64,000 nucleotides of DNA. Source: Coriolopsis trogii (taxonomy: Eukaryota; Basidiomycota; Agaricomycetes; Polyporales; Polyporaceae). The position numbers were made by a program, and so were the translations under genes. Within the stretch, counting starts at the first letter, position 1. Each line of letters begins with the position of its first letter. The notes beneath the pieces are model-generated. The model was not told the origin of the DNA. It ran no database searches and saw only the letters and a list, made by a program, of their open reading frames with translations. Below, piece by piece: positions 1 to 11,000 of this stretch. The stretch is from assembly GCA_020543525.1 (NCBI GenBank), contig JAHYIO010000003.1, positions 1,674,001 through 1,738,000 on the forward strand, given 5' to 3'.

Positions 1-151
1 CTAACCACGGCAGCTCATGGTACGTTCTTTGCAATCACAATAGAATCAGGAGGGCCATCGAACAAGACGAATTCGAGCGATGCTGGTGCGTGCGTCTTCA
101 CCATCTTCTGCGACGTCCCGCTCAATCTCCATTCAAGTCAACCCTGTCTCT

Positions 152-1495
152 TCAGTACTCCCCAAACTCGACGTGCCCGGTTTCTGAAGCGTGGGCTCGC
201 GCCTCTTTCTCCCCCTTGAGGCCCTTCCCGCAAATCTGACCCAGTCTCGTCAATTCATTCAGTAGCCAAGTGCCCCTACAGAGCGAACGCACCTGACATT
301 TCAGGTCAAACGTGGCTGTATTCGTGTATGCTTTCTTCGCTCTCAGCGTATCGGCCAACTTCTTCGCAGCCTGCAGTATCTCGTCCTTGTCGTCGTCTTC
401 TTCCCTTCCCCTGCTCATGATCGTCTGGTGAAAATCGTCTGGAGCGTCCAGCATCGGGGTGATGCTCGTGGCGTCGTAGTGGATGCCCGAGTATATTACA
501 ATCGCGCGATTTCCCGAGTCTCGTTCCGCAGGGGGAGAAAAGCGGTCGATTCTGCCCGTCTCGACGTCGACGGACGCGATCTCGGTGCTATAGTGCTCCG
601 CCAAGATGGCAAGCTCGATCGCGCCACCCCATGCGGAAGGCTTGAGGATTGTCTGAATGTACTCCTCCCGAGGACGGCTGCGTATGGGTATGCTGAGAAT
701 GCGAAAGGGCGTGGATTAGAAGTCGGACGCACCCTAGAATGACCTCGTCCCACTTCACAGGATCCTTACGGATGGCATCCGCGACAACTGTGCACGAGAG
801 CCTCAAATGTGAGCTACTCGCATGGGGACACAAAAAGGCAACGGTATGGACGCACTCTTCCTTATTGTCTGCGCTTTACTCATGTCTTGCTCGAAGATGA
901 GTGCAATCGAGGAGAACAAGCATGAATTGTCGTCCGGCACAATCTACACAAACGCCCATCTCAACACGCTTCCATACTCCCTCTTCCATGTAGGGCGACC
1001 CTAACAGTATTTCACCACTCACTCGGTGTATCAGGTACCCCCCACTCGTAGGCACATAATCCGGCCCTCCGTGCTTCGCCACTGTCGGAGCTGGTCGGGG
1101 TGAGTCCCTCACTTGCGACGCCGTCTGGCCAGTCATGGCCGCAGCAGGACTAGGAGGCGGGAATGCAGAGGTCCGCGCAGGACCTTGGAATGCTTGGTGG
1201 CCAGCGGCCGCACGCTTCGTGACCACGAGCTGTTCGCCCTGTTGCAGCCCCAGGCTATCGATGGGCAGCTCAGGTATGATGGTGAGGGGGTGTGGCGGGT
1301 ACCCGGCTTTGACTGCAAACGGCGTATGAGCCATGGCAGACTTGACTCGAGCTGAGCCGCCTTACGTTCTTGCTGCGAAGGCGGGATCTCCGTGGCGGCG
1401 AAGATCTCCTGCTGGAGATCCTGCACTGTGGCATTGGTGAAGTCCACCTGGATTGTGGTGACGCCTTTAGGGTGTCGGAGTCGTACAGGTGCCAT
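152..1495 (-). CDS. OTU1: OTU-family ubiquitin thioesterase OTU1 (YOD1-like)
   Basis: Deubiquitinating cysteine protease that in yeast and animals works with Cdc48/p97 on ubiquitin chains. Translated exons give an N-terminal UBX-like domain starting MAPVRLRHPKGVTT (about residues 1-85), then the OTU domain with the catalytic cysteine in IVPDDNSCLFSS and the histidine in YSGIHYDAT. A C-terminal C2H2 finger follows (CQVCGKGLKGEKEARAHA, ending in the family's TGHxxF). About six exons separated by introns of 50-80 bp. One intron splits the finger between KCQ and VCGKG, and one lies before IVPDDN. Length is about 350 residues, close to family size. The start is the first ATG giving the UBX-like domain. 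The gene is tail-out at the left edge and about 280 bp downstream of the SAM37 stop. The identification is firm; exact exon edges are by eye. Confidence 0.93.
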
Positions 1496-1777
1496 GAGAG
1501 AGATGAGGGAGTTGAGGACGGTGGTGGTGCTGACTGAGAAGGTTAGTCTCAGCTCCAGGCCATCTCAGCGAAGACTCCGAGTCGATCGAGCGATAATGAC
1601 GCGTATACGTCACCGTCACGTGGTCTGCTACTCAGATCACGTCTTGTCCTTAAACGCGCGATACGACTCAGAACTGGGATTTGGTCTGTCTGTTGGAAGC
1701 GTCCGTTTATTGCTACGCATGACACCTCATATAGCAGCAAGTGCGGGTGCGTATCACCTCCATGACTGGCAACGCAA

Positions 1778-3154
1778 TTACACCATTGACTCATCCGTCT
1801 CAACCTCCCCGTCGTCATCGTCATCGGCTTCCTCAAGTCCTGCCTGTGATATTTGTATGGAGATGGCCATGAAGTAGAGATATGCAGCAACGGAGAGGAC
1901 AGAGGTGCCGATAAAGCCCCAACGCCAGAGCTTGTACCGCCGTTCCTCCTTCTGTACTTCGGGCGAGTTCCTGAATGCCGAGGAAGCCCTCCGCCGGGCG
2001 GGTGTGCGGGGCCAAGGGAAGATATACCGCAAGGAGGATTGCCAGTTATGTTGCACTGTGGGTGGGAGTTGAGACCGGTCAGGCAATGCAGACGTGAAGA
2101 CTGCATCGCAGTGCGTGACAAAGCGCGGGTAGGACTCTTTCAATACAGAGACAACCAGCGGGTCCGGGAAGTTCAGAGTGAGCAGGAGGTGAGTGTGGGC
2201 GGCAAACAAAACGTCGAGCGTGGTGGGCCTGTAGCAAGGAATGAGCTCGGTTCATCCAATCGCTAACATAGACTCACGTTGGACTGCCGAGGAAGAATCG
2301 ATGGACCCCTAGTAGCCGATAATAGACGTCGTAGAACGCTCGCGTCCTCTCAACGACCTGAATATAGCGCGTACGAAGGTATAGTTGAAACTTGCAAGGG
2401 ACAGCACTTCAACACACCTTCTCCCGCTCAAAGACTGGCTTGAATTTGTGCGGTTCGCCAACAGAGAGCCGGTGCTTTTTCCTCCTACCAAGCACTCTTC
2501 TCGGATCCTCTGGTTCGTCCTCCTCGACTTCTGGGACGTGCCATAGCTCGGCAGCTTCGAGACGAGCTTTGTGGGACAAGCGGATTCGAGACGGGACGTA
2601 GTAGCACTGCGGGACAGGGAGCATGGACACTAATGCGGCTCTGGTCACATGGAGCCAGTTTTCTTGCAGCGAATAGAGCATATGGTTCTGTTTTATATGT
2701 CGGGTTTGCACAAAGAGAGACGTACAGCGGATCTGGAACTCACCACCAGGTCACCATAGCCCGACTCGACATGCGCAACACGGGCGGTGAGTTGCGCGGC
2801 CTGAGTAGCATTCAACCCGGCGTTCAGGGCGCGCGCATTAGGCAGCTTTTGAACATAGTGGACTATAGGGCCGAAACCAGAGACATGGTGCAACCCATGC
2901 GTTATGAAGGGGAGTTGGCCTGCGAAACGTGTCAGGACTATCAGAGCATTTGTGACAATCTCGAACGCACCGCTCGGGGACAGGTCGGGGTTGGCACAGT
3001 AGGAGATGGAGAACTGTCCAGGGATGGTGAGTTGGAGATGGAGGAGGGCTGCCAGGGACGAGACGTCGAAGGAGAGGAGGTCGCCATGGCTGGGCCAGAT
3101 GTGGAGAGTGATGGTGCGTTGACCGAGCAAGGGAGAGAACTTGGAGTCAGTCAT
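1778..3154 (-). CDS. SAM37: Metaxin/SAM37-like subunit of the mitochondrial sorting and assembly machinery
   Basis: Outer-membrane SAM complex subunit that helps insert beta-barrel proteins. The N-terminal exon reads as a thioredoxin/GST-like Tom37 domain (TITLHIWPSHGDLLSFD, later GFGPIVHYVQKL). A 51-bp intron (about 2921-2971) removes a stretch that would break the conserved SPSG-QLPFITHG join. A second intron follows GYGDLV and leads to NHMLYSLQENWLHV. A short exon encodes VVERTRAFYDVYYRLLG, then the GST-C-like part, LDVLFAAHTHLLLTLNFPDP. Near the C-terminus there is one hydrophobic segment (WGFIGTSVLSVAAYLYFMA), expected to anchor it in the outer membrane, and an acidic tail. Family membership follows from the Tom37-type start plus the C-terminal anchor; metaxin and SAM37 are one family here. 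The gene is divergent from TAF7, with 205 bp between starts. Confidence 0.85.
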
Positions 3155-3359
3155 CGTCCACGAGTCTGCACGCTCTGCTCACCACCGCACGCAGCTGGAG
3201 CCGGATCGACTGCCCCGACGCGTCCCGTCACCCCGACACATACGTCACAGGCTGCTGGTCACACCAGTCACGCTCCCAAGACGAGCGCTCCGCCGCTACT
3301 TAGAGTCTCAGACTCGGTCAGTCTTGACTTTGACTACATTGCTCTCCGAATTCAGCACA

Positions 3360-5001
3360 ATGGCCGACATCGACGACGACCTGATCGTTGTTGACGACAT
3401 TGACGACAACGACACATTCCAGCCCTCACATAGGGCCTCCGCCAGCCATGCCCCGTCCCGCTCCCTTCCTCCTCGAGCATCTCGCGCCTCGCGCAGGCAG
3501 AGCACCCCGCCCTACATCGACCCATCCGAGGGCCGCACGACACGTTCATCTGCGAGAGGCCCCAAGCTGCAACCAAAGCTGAAGCTGAAGCTCAGCGAAA
3601 AGGCTGCAGCCCAAGCCCCGGGAATGTCTTTCCTCGGTCCGTACGACCGGGAGCTCGACTCGGACGAGGAGGACTTGGTGTTTGAGGAACAGTTCATAAT
3701 TCGTATGCCCCCCGGGGAAGACTGCGAGAGGCTACGGAGGATGGTGCAGAGGAGGGAAATCAGTGACGACGTGTGGTTCAAGTTCAAGGGTGCGTTCTCT
3801 GCCACACCAGATGACTGTCCATATTCTGAGGCCCATTACGCTCAGACTCAAGACGAGCCATCTTCCACATCGGTAACAACACTTACCAGGCAAAACTTGT
3901 CGATTTACCATGTATCATTGAGTCGCAGAAGACGCTGGACAACAAGCAGATGTTCAAGGTGGCTGATATTTGCCAGGTGAGCTATGCTCGCGTACTAACC
4001 CTGTGCTAAGACCAAGAGTCTCATATTGCCCAGATGCTTGTGGTAGAAGACAAGATCGCCGGAGAGGAGCAGTTCTCAAGTCGCGGAGGCTTCAACATCG
4101 ACGAGTTCATCTGGCCACACGGCATCACACCACCCCTCAAGTGGGTCCGCAAGCGTCGCTTCCGCAAACGAGTGAACCGCAGAGTACGTATCACCCGCAT
4201 ACATACATACATACATGCTTCATAATCACAACCCTGTTGCGTAGACGATTGAGACTGTCGAGCAAGAGGTCGAGAGGCTCCTAGAAGCCGACGCCGCGGC
4301 GTCCGACGTGAAGTACGACGTGCTTGAGAACGTCAACCCCGACCTCTCCGACTCGGAGTTCGTCGACGTGGAGGTCCCTAACATGGATGCCCCCACACCT
4401 GGTTTTGACGCGCCGACTCCCGCAGCAGATGCGGACGCGGGTGACGATGAAGAAGACGGTGGCCCGATTGGCGGACGTGAAGAGGAGGAGGAACCCGAGG
4501 GAGACATCGACGAGGAACTCGCGGCGGAGCTCGACCTCGCGCTCGGGGACGAGGGCGACGTCGAGGACGAGGAGGATGAGGACGAGGATGACGAAGAGGA
4601 CGACAGCGACGAGAGTGACGAGGATGATGAGGAGATGGTCCAGGCGAGGAAGCTGCTCAACGAGGAGATCCGGGACTTGGAGGCTGCAGTAAACAAGAAG
4701 CGGGGCGAGATCGCGAGCTCGGCGAACCCGCTTATCAAGGTGAGAGCAACCTTTGTTTGTAGTGGAGCCTCGACTCACGCACGGGTTTCAGCGCCGCTTC
4801 GAGGATGCCCTGAAAAAGCTGCAAGCGGACTTGGACACCAAGATGGCGCAGCGAGACGAGATGAAGGAGAAGTCGCGCCTCCGCAAAGAGGGTATTACTG
4901 CTGGGGGTGCCGCCACAGGGGCCAACGGGGCAGACGACTCCGGAGGCGACGATGACGACGACCTCTTCGGCGAAGGTCCGGAGGGAATGGACATTGGCTA
5001 G
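3360..5001 (+). CDS. TAF7: TFIID subunit TAF7 (TAFII55)
   Basis: General transcription factor subunit; TAF7 contacts TAF1 in TFIID. The TAFII55 domain is unmistakable: EDLVFEEQFIIRMPPGED, RRAIFHIGNNTYQAKLVD, LPCIIESQKTLDNKQMFKV, then WPHGITPPLKWVRKRRF. Five exons: splices join FKFK to DSRRAIF, ADICQ to MLVVED, VNRR to TIETVE, and NPLIK to RRFEDALKK. The middle is extremely acidic (about 4440-4640, long Asp/Glu runs), followed by a coiled-coil helix (EEMVQARKLLNEEIRDLEAA). The C-terminus is also acidic (GGDDDDDLFGEG). The third intron carries a short (ACAT)n run near 4200. Start chosen at the ATG giving MADIDDDLIVVDD; an in-frame upstream extension has no such character. Confidence 0.95.
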
Positions 5002-5161
5002 TCTGTGACATGGCCTTGCCCCATTCACCTCGTCGTCTATCGCTCTCACCTTGTTTGATCATTGTAGTGCTCTCTTACACTCCCGCTGTATCATATATAA
5101 TGGATGATATCCTACTAGCTATCCGGATAAATACATGCACCATTGCGTTGTTGCACTAGCG

Positions 5162-7562
5162 TCATACCGGCAGCAGACAGACCAACGCAGACTGTAGGAC
5201 AAGCGGCGTATACACGATACATACGAACGGTGCAAACCACACCCCGAGAATCTCCCAGCTCCATAGCGCCTTCCGGACCTCTCCAGGGCAGAACACGAGC
5301 CACCCGAGGGAGAGGGCCGAGTAGAGAATGTACTTCGCGGCGCGTGTGGGGAACGATGGAGATGAGGATACGAACGTCAGAGGCAAGCCCATGGAGACCG
5401 CAAGAGCGGCTGCGAGGGAGAAGTTGAGCACGGAGGTGATGGAGATGACCGCTGAGGCGAAGCAGAGGTTAAGGGCTTTGAGCACCCTGTGCACCGGTGC
5501 GGCTCCTGGAGACGGTGGTGGTACGAGTGGGAGAGAGAACGCTGGAACAGCTAAGGAAGCGAGGAACAGTACGACGGGGTTGACCTGCAAGGAAGTCTCG
5601 GGTGAGGTCATGCATCATCTCGAATACGCGATGAAGAAGCAAACTCTTACCAGACCTGTACTGAGCAAGTAGAAGAGTACTACTCCGAGCAGGTGGGTCG
5701 CAACCATAATCGATACCGCTTGCAACACGGGTCGAGGCCTGGTAGTCCACCTAGGCGTATCCCTTTGCACTGTGCTTTTCTCCACAATCTCGTCCGTTCC
5801 GAGTGCAGGCCCAGCAAGAGTCCACCCCGCGTTGACCCACTCGCCCAATCCGCTGAACAACATCGCTGTACCAACCAAAATGGCGCTCGGGAGGTAGCTC
5901 CCTATCTTCATGAACATACCCGGCGTCACGAGTAGGAAGAAAAAGAAGGACGCGTGCAGGCGTTCCAAAAGGTTGTTCATCGTTCGCAGAGATGACTCCA
6001 AGATCCTTGATGGACGGATCAACAGAATGTCAACGACGCAAAGCACCAGTCGACTCACCTCCCAATAGCATGGAAGCCGTGGGGACCCATGGCTGGGACC
6101 GCGAAAATGGTGAGCGCGTCAATGCGGAACTGATGCATGAGTCCATGTACGCCGCTAGCGGCCCCGCGAGCTTGGTAGTTCATGTGTCGGACAATGTTCT
6201 TCGCTCGCACGGCATACTCCTGGACATCCGGGTTGCTTCTGAGCATGCCTGGAACCCATGGCGGAACAGCGTCTGGCTGACCGGGGGTGTCTCTGGGATC
6301 CTTGTGGTCATATACGAGAACGGGAACGCCCGCGGTATGTCGCGAGACAAGAGAAACCGCGTTCATCAGATCCTGGTTGGGCAAGCGACCGTTGAGACCC
6401 TCTATGCGGAGTGAGCAAGTGGCAGATAAATCAGCAGTTTGGCACAGACCGAAGAATAAACCCAAATGGGAGAAGGAATGTCCAGGATAGTCAACGTTGA
6501 TGGCTGTCCAGATGACGCCAGATGACAAACTCAAGGGTTCCGCATACATATCTGTAATGGTGAGCTTACGCGTCGCTGCGTAGATAATGGGGTACGCACT
6601 TGGTTGAGACGCGCCATGATAATTGGTGATCCATGCTTGCATGCCGTCGAGGTAGCCATCGCTAATGACAAAAACCAGATCCTTGGCCCACAAAGAGTAC
6701 TCTGCACCCAGACATCAGCGCGTGGGCTTGTTGTCGACCGCAAGTTTTTGGCTCACTCTTCAGGAACGGGGCAAGAGAAAGCACCGTAGCTACCCCCCTC
6801 AGGTTGAGAGTGCCGTCTCCTTCCCCAGTTCTACTGAGCCATGATGCACTGATGACGATGGCCTCAGTCCCGGAAGCTCGTGGAGACTGCAGAACACCGT
6901 AGGCGTTGGTACCTTTCCGGGTCTAGTAATGCATGGTCAGTACTATGAGGACGGGGAAAGCATGACAACATGACGAACCCCCGCTGTCGTGTTGTAGGAG
7001 TATTGCTGTGTCCTCGCGGGTATTCCAATTTTCTCAAAAGTATCCACAGTGTATTGTGCGATTCTGAACATGCGTATAGGTAGGCTTCAACCCAGCTGAA
7101 GATCGAGACACTCACTCGTCACTCGTAGCATTCCGGTCCCGGAGCTGCTCCAAGTCCTCCAATATCCTGTCCGCCCGATGCACGTCGTTCCAGGTCCAGT
7201 AGGTGTTGACCTGGACGGCCAAGTACGTTCGACCTTACCCAAGTCTCCGCTCAACACGCGAAGACTCACCTGAGCAGGTTGTAACGCGTTCTCGTCTATG
7301 TATATCCGCTGTCCGAACTGAGACGAGGGTATAGCGAGCAACCATAGGTATCCAACGACCAATAAAGCGAGTCTGTTTGTCATACCAGTGAGTGCAACCC
7401 CTTGACAGCCGACCGAGCGACGCACCTGATGAATGGCAATCCTTGCCATACTCTCTTGGTGAGTGCTTGCCTCCTTCGTAGTCGTGTAGCATTGGGGTCC
7501 CCGCCTCGCAGTCGTTGCCTGACTCTCCCAACGACCCCTTTTACTTGAGTTATAATCGACAT
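5162..7562 (-). CDS. GAA1: GPI transamidase subunit GAA1
   Basis: ER membrane subunit of the GPI transamidase that attaches GPI anchors to proteins. The N-terminal membrane anchor (RLALLVVGYLWLLAIPSSQ) is followed by the family signature QRIYIDENALQPAQV. The luminal peptidase-like domain has LWAKDLVFVISDGYLDGMQA, YPIIYAATRKLTITDMY and LSSGVIWTAINVDYPG, and then RIEGLNGRLPNQDLMNAVS. The C-terminal half holds several hydrophobic membrane segments, for example FFFFLLVTPGMFMKIGSYLP and AVSIMVATHLLGVVLFYLL. Multiple short introns; the first joins GLPFIR to LALLVV. The start chosen is MSIITQVKG at 7562, because it gives a short basic head before the anchor; an in-frame ATG lies 69 bp upstream. Convergent with TAF7. 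Confidence 0.95.
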
Positions 7563-8053
7563 CTCAGCACAAGTTTTAGCGAGGCATGGGGAAGTACTAG
7601 TAGAGTGGTTGTGCAGTGAGTGCTTGAGCAAGCCCAGTGGCGTACATGCTGCTTACCACCGTCCTCTTCCGAATTTTACGGAGCGCCCATATACCGAGAC
7701 AAAACTCGGCAACTCTGACTTCAGCGAATGACAACAGGACAACGTATACATAGTCAAGTCGCCAACCCGTGGTGGCTTCCACAACGAATGACTCTCATAC
7801 CGGCTCATAACATGATTGAATTCACGGAGTCCGGACCCCGGATGGTATGTACGGGCAATAAGATGGCTGTATAGATCTATGTAAAGTTACAGGGTCCAAT
7901 GCAAGACGTCAACCAGTCAGCTGTTTACAAGCGAACGATGCTCGAGAGCAAGGCGAAATGGGGGGTTGTGAGAGGGAGCGGCGCCGGCAAACTTTAGACA
8001 GCCCACAACGCGAGAAGAGACGAAACATGAAGGGGCCGTGCGCGGCGATTAGG
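7563..8053. other. GAA1 upstream / FKS1 downstream spacer
   Basis: About 490 bp between the GAA1 start and the FKS1 stop, both genes on the minus strand. It should hold the GAA1 promoter and the FKS1 3' end. No coding stretch, repeat or RNA gene was recognised. Confidence 0.5.
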
Positions 8054-11000
8054 TTAGATCTGCTGGCATACAGTACAGTTGAACGTGATGTGGTCCCGGA
8101 ATAGTGCGGCTGTGAATGAGGGGTGAGCGCTCGGTCACGATGACTTGGGTGAAAGAATGACTTACGGAGAACGATTAGCGCAGCGAGGAAAGCAACCACG
8201 ATGATATAGACCAGTGAGTACTTCAACACCTATGACGTGACGAGCAGTGAGTTTATCGTCAAGTGATTCAAAGAATGAAAGAAACTACGTACAATCCACC
8301 TGCGCTGCCGCTTCTGCTTCGTCGAAAACAGTGGCGGACGGATCTGCTTGGAAGGCCGCAACCAGACTATATGCGAGCCATCAGTACCTACGTGCAAACG
8401 TGAGCCAGGCAAAAAGCGACTTACACATCATCATCGAGTGCATCTTGTCGACGAACGGAATGAACATTGGCGGCGTCATGACAATCAGAAGCACGTGCGC
8501 AAGCAAGAAGTCCGACGTCCAGAGCGACATCTCCACGATCTTGACCACAAATTCACGAGCGGGCTGCGAGAACGCGGACGACCCGAGACCACGGCCGTAC
8601 CACTTGCCTGACCACCACGCGCGGTTCGTCTCCTCGTGCTTCAACTCACGCGAGAGGAAGACCGAGATGAGGATCTTCTGGATCGCACGCTGGATGGCGA
8701 TAATGGCGATGACACCGAGCACGGCATGCGAGGCGTCCCAGAGCTCAAGGAACCACTATAGTAGGACGAGCCGACGTCAGCCTCCTGTATCACGATGGCA
8801 CGAACAAGCACTCACGAAGAACTCGAAGAACGCAACGAGACCAATGAGACCCATAAAGTGAGCGAAAGCCGCCATGAACGCCGGGAACTTGGCCCACCCG
8901 TCGAGCATAGGCCCAATGAACAGGGAGACAAAGAACAGCGTGAGGAGCACAGCCGCGTTCCACACAACAGGTCCAACGGCAATGACTCCAATCCGAATGA
9001 GAGCGCTCGGGTTCTGCTTCCCGTTCGGGCCAGGGAACGACTTCACGAACATGTACGCGACCACAAAGATCGTCGCCCCGCATATTGGCAGCACGACCTC
9101 GGAGAAGATCACGCTCCGCCACTTCGCGCGCGGCGCGTCGCCCGACATCTTGTCCGACGGGTGCCCGAGCTTCTTCTTCTTGTAACCGGTGATCATCGTC
9201 CGCGACAGACGGCAGTATCCGTACCAGCTGCTCGCCTTCGCGCGCGAGTTACCGCGCGACATCCAGCGAAGGAACTCGCGGTAGTCGATGATGAAGTCCG
9301 CGAACGAGAACTGGTGAGGGTTGAACACGAACGGCGCGATGCAGAGAGCGAGAACCGAGAACCAGAAGTAGAGGAGGTAGGGTGTCCAGATGGCCATAGT
9401 GGCGTAGAGGAGAAGGAGCAGGTTGCGCATACCCATGTAGATGCTGGGTCCAGCGAAGCGAGAGTAGAGGATCGTGAACGAGATACGCGTCGTCGCGAAA
9501 CCACGACCTGTTGCGATGTACCGAGCACCACCAAACGTCAAGTTACTCTGAATGGACTGCGAGTAAATCTGCGTGGAGAAGACCTCGAAGATGGGCGAAA
9601 GGGACAGGAAGTGCTTTCCGAGACGGATCAGCGCCTTGCCAGTACCACGTTCGAGCAGTTCTTTACGGGGCCGTTAGCGACAATCTCTCAGAGATTTGTT
9701 ACGACATAATCGCTCACCTTGCATGAACAGAGGCAAGAAGGCGATGAAGAAGACCAAGAAGATAGACATGATACAGTGCTTGATCCAGTCGAACACCGGG
9801 ATGAGGTTGTAACAACCAGGCTGGCCCCCAAGAACGTTGCCCTGAGAGTCGACCTTGCAAATCGCAAGCTGCTTGTTCAGCGTACCGATGTACAGCACTG
9901 TTCACATATCAGTCAGCCTCTGCACTTCCCATATCGACGTTAGACACTCACAAGTGACCATGAACGTCTGGATCGAGTATATGACCAAGATGTTGTTGAT
10001 GTGGAAACCGGGGTGACCGTAGTAGAACGTGAGGAAGCGGTCGATCGGGAGCTGCGTGCCGAGGTAGTAGTACTCGCGACTGAGCATCTGCTCACCCATA
10101 CCCGTCCCCAGCTTCGTCTGGAAGTTCAAGATCGTCCCGAACCCAAGGTCACGGCCCTTCCCGCACTGGTAGTACTCCGAGTGCTTGATGCGCCCGCCAC
10201 GCGAGATCGCCGTCATGCCCGCGAAGATATCCTCGTTCAGGTGCAGACCCTTTTGCGCCTTCGACACACCACCACGCGTCGTCATGAACGTCGCGTTCAG
10301 GAAATCCGGGTGACCGTAGTGCAGCTTGCCGCCGATCCACGCGAGCACGCGCGGCGTGAGCGTACCGAACGTCTGTTCCTTCCCGGCAGCGATGTCTCCC
10401 AAAATACCGATGTTCTCCGAGAAGATGTACTCGCGCGTACCGACGATGGCGACCGGGAACCGCGAGAACTCCTTTTGGCCCCACTGAGCGTACGGGCTCT
10501 GACTGGAGACGTTGTACTGCTCGAACTCGCCCAGGATGTTCCGAATCTTGATGCACTCCTCGAGGTAGTTGTCCTGGTTGGCGTCAATGAGCTGCAGGAA
10601 CTCGCCCCGGTAGAAGATGATCGCGTGGTTCTGGTTGTCCGACTTGCCGTCGCCGAGGATGGGGTTCCCGGGCAGCTCGACGCGGAACTTGGGCTTCCGC
10701 TTCCCGGTCTGCTCGTCAATCTCCGAGTGGCCGTCGATGAGAACCGAGAAAAGGCGGGGGTCCCCGCCTTCGGGCGCGGGCTCTTCATCCAGGTACGCGA
10801 TCTGCAGGTCGGGGTAGGCGCGGAGCAAGAACTCGGCGTTCTCGAGCTCCTCCTTGTTGAACTTGGCGTACCGCTGCATCGACACGGTGAACTTGAACTT
10901 CCGGCGCGACATGCGCTCGAGCTCGCGCTCCAGGCGGTCCGTGTTTCCAGCGAAGCGTTGCACGATCTGCGGATTCTCGACGCGGTAGAGGAGCTTGATT

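Noticed and set aside
1..151. A gene end at the left edge
   Set aside because: A plus-strand frame is open from base 1, but too little is visible to separate it from the OTU1 3' UTR.
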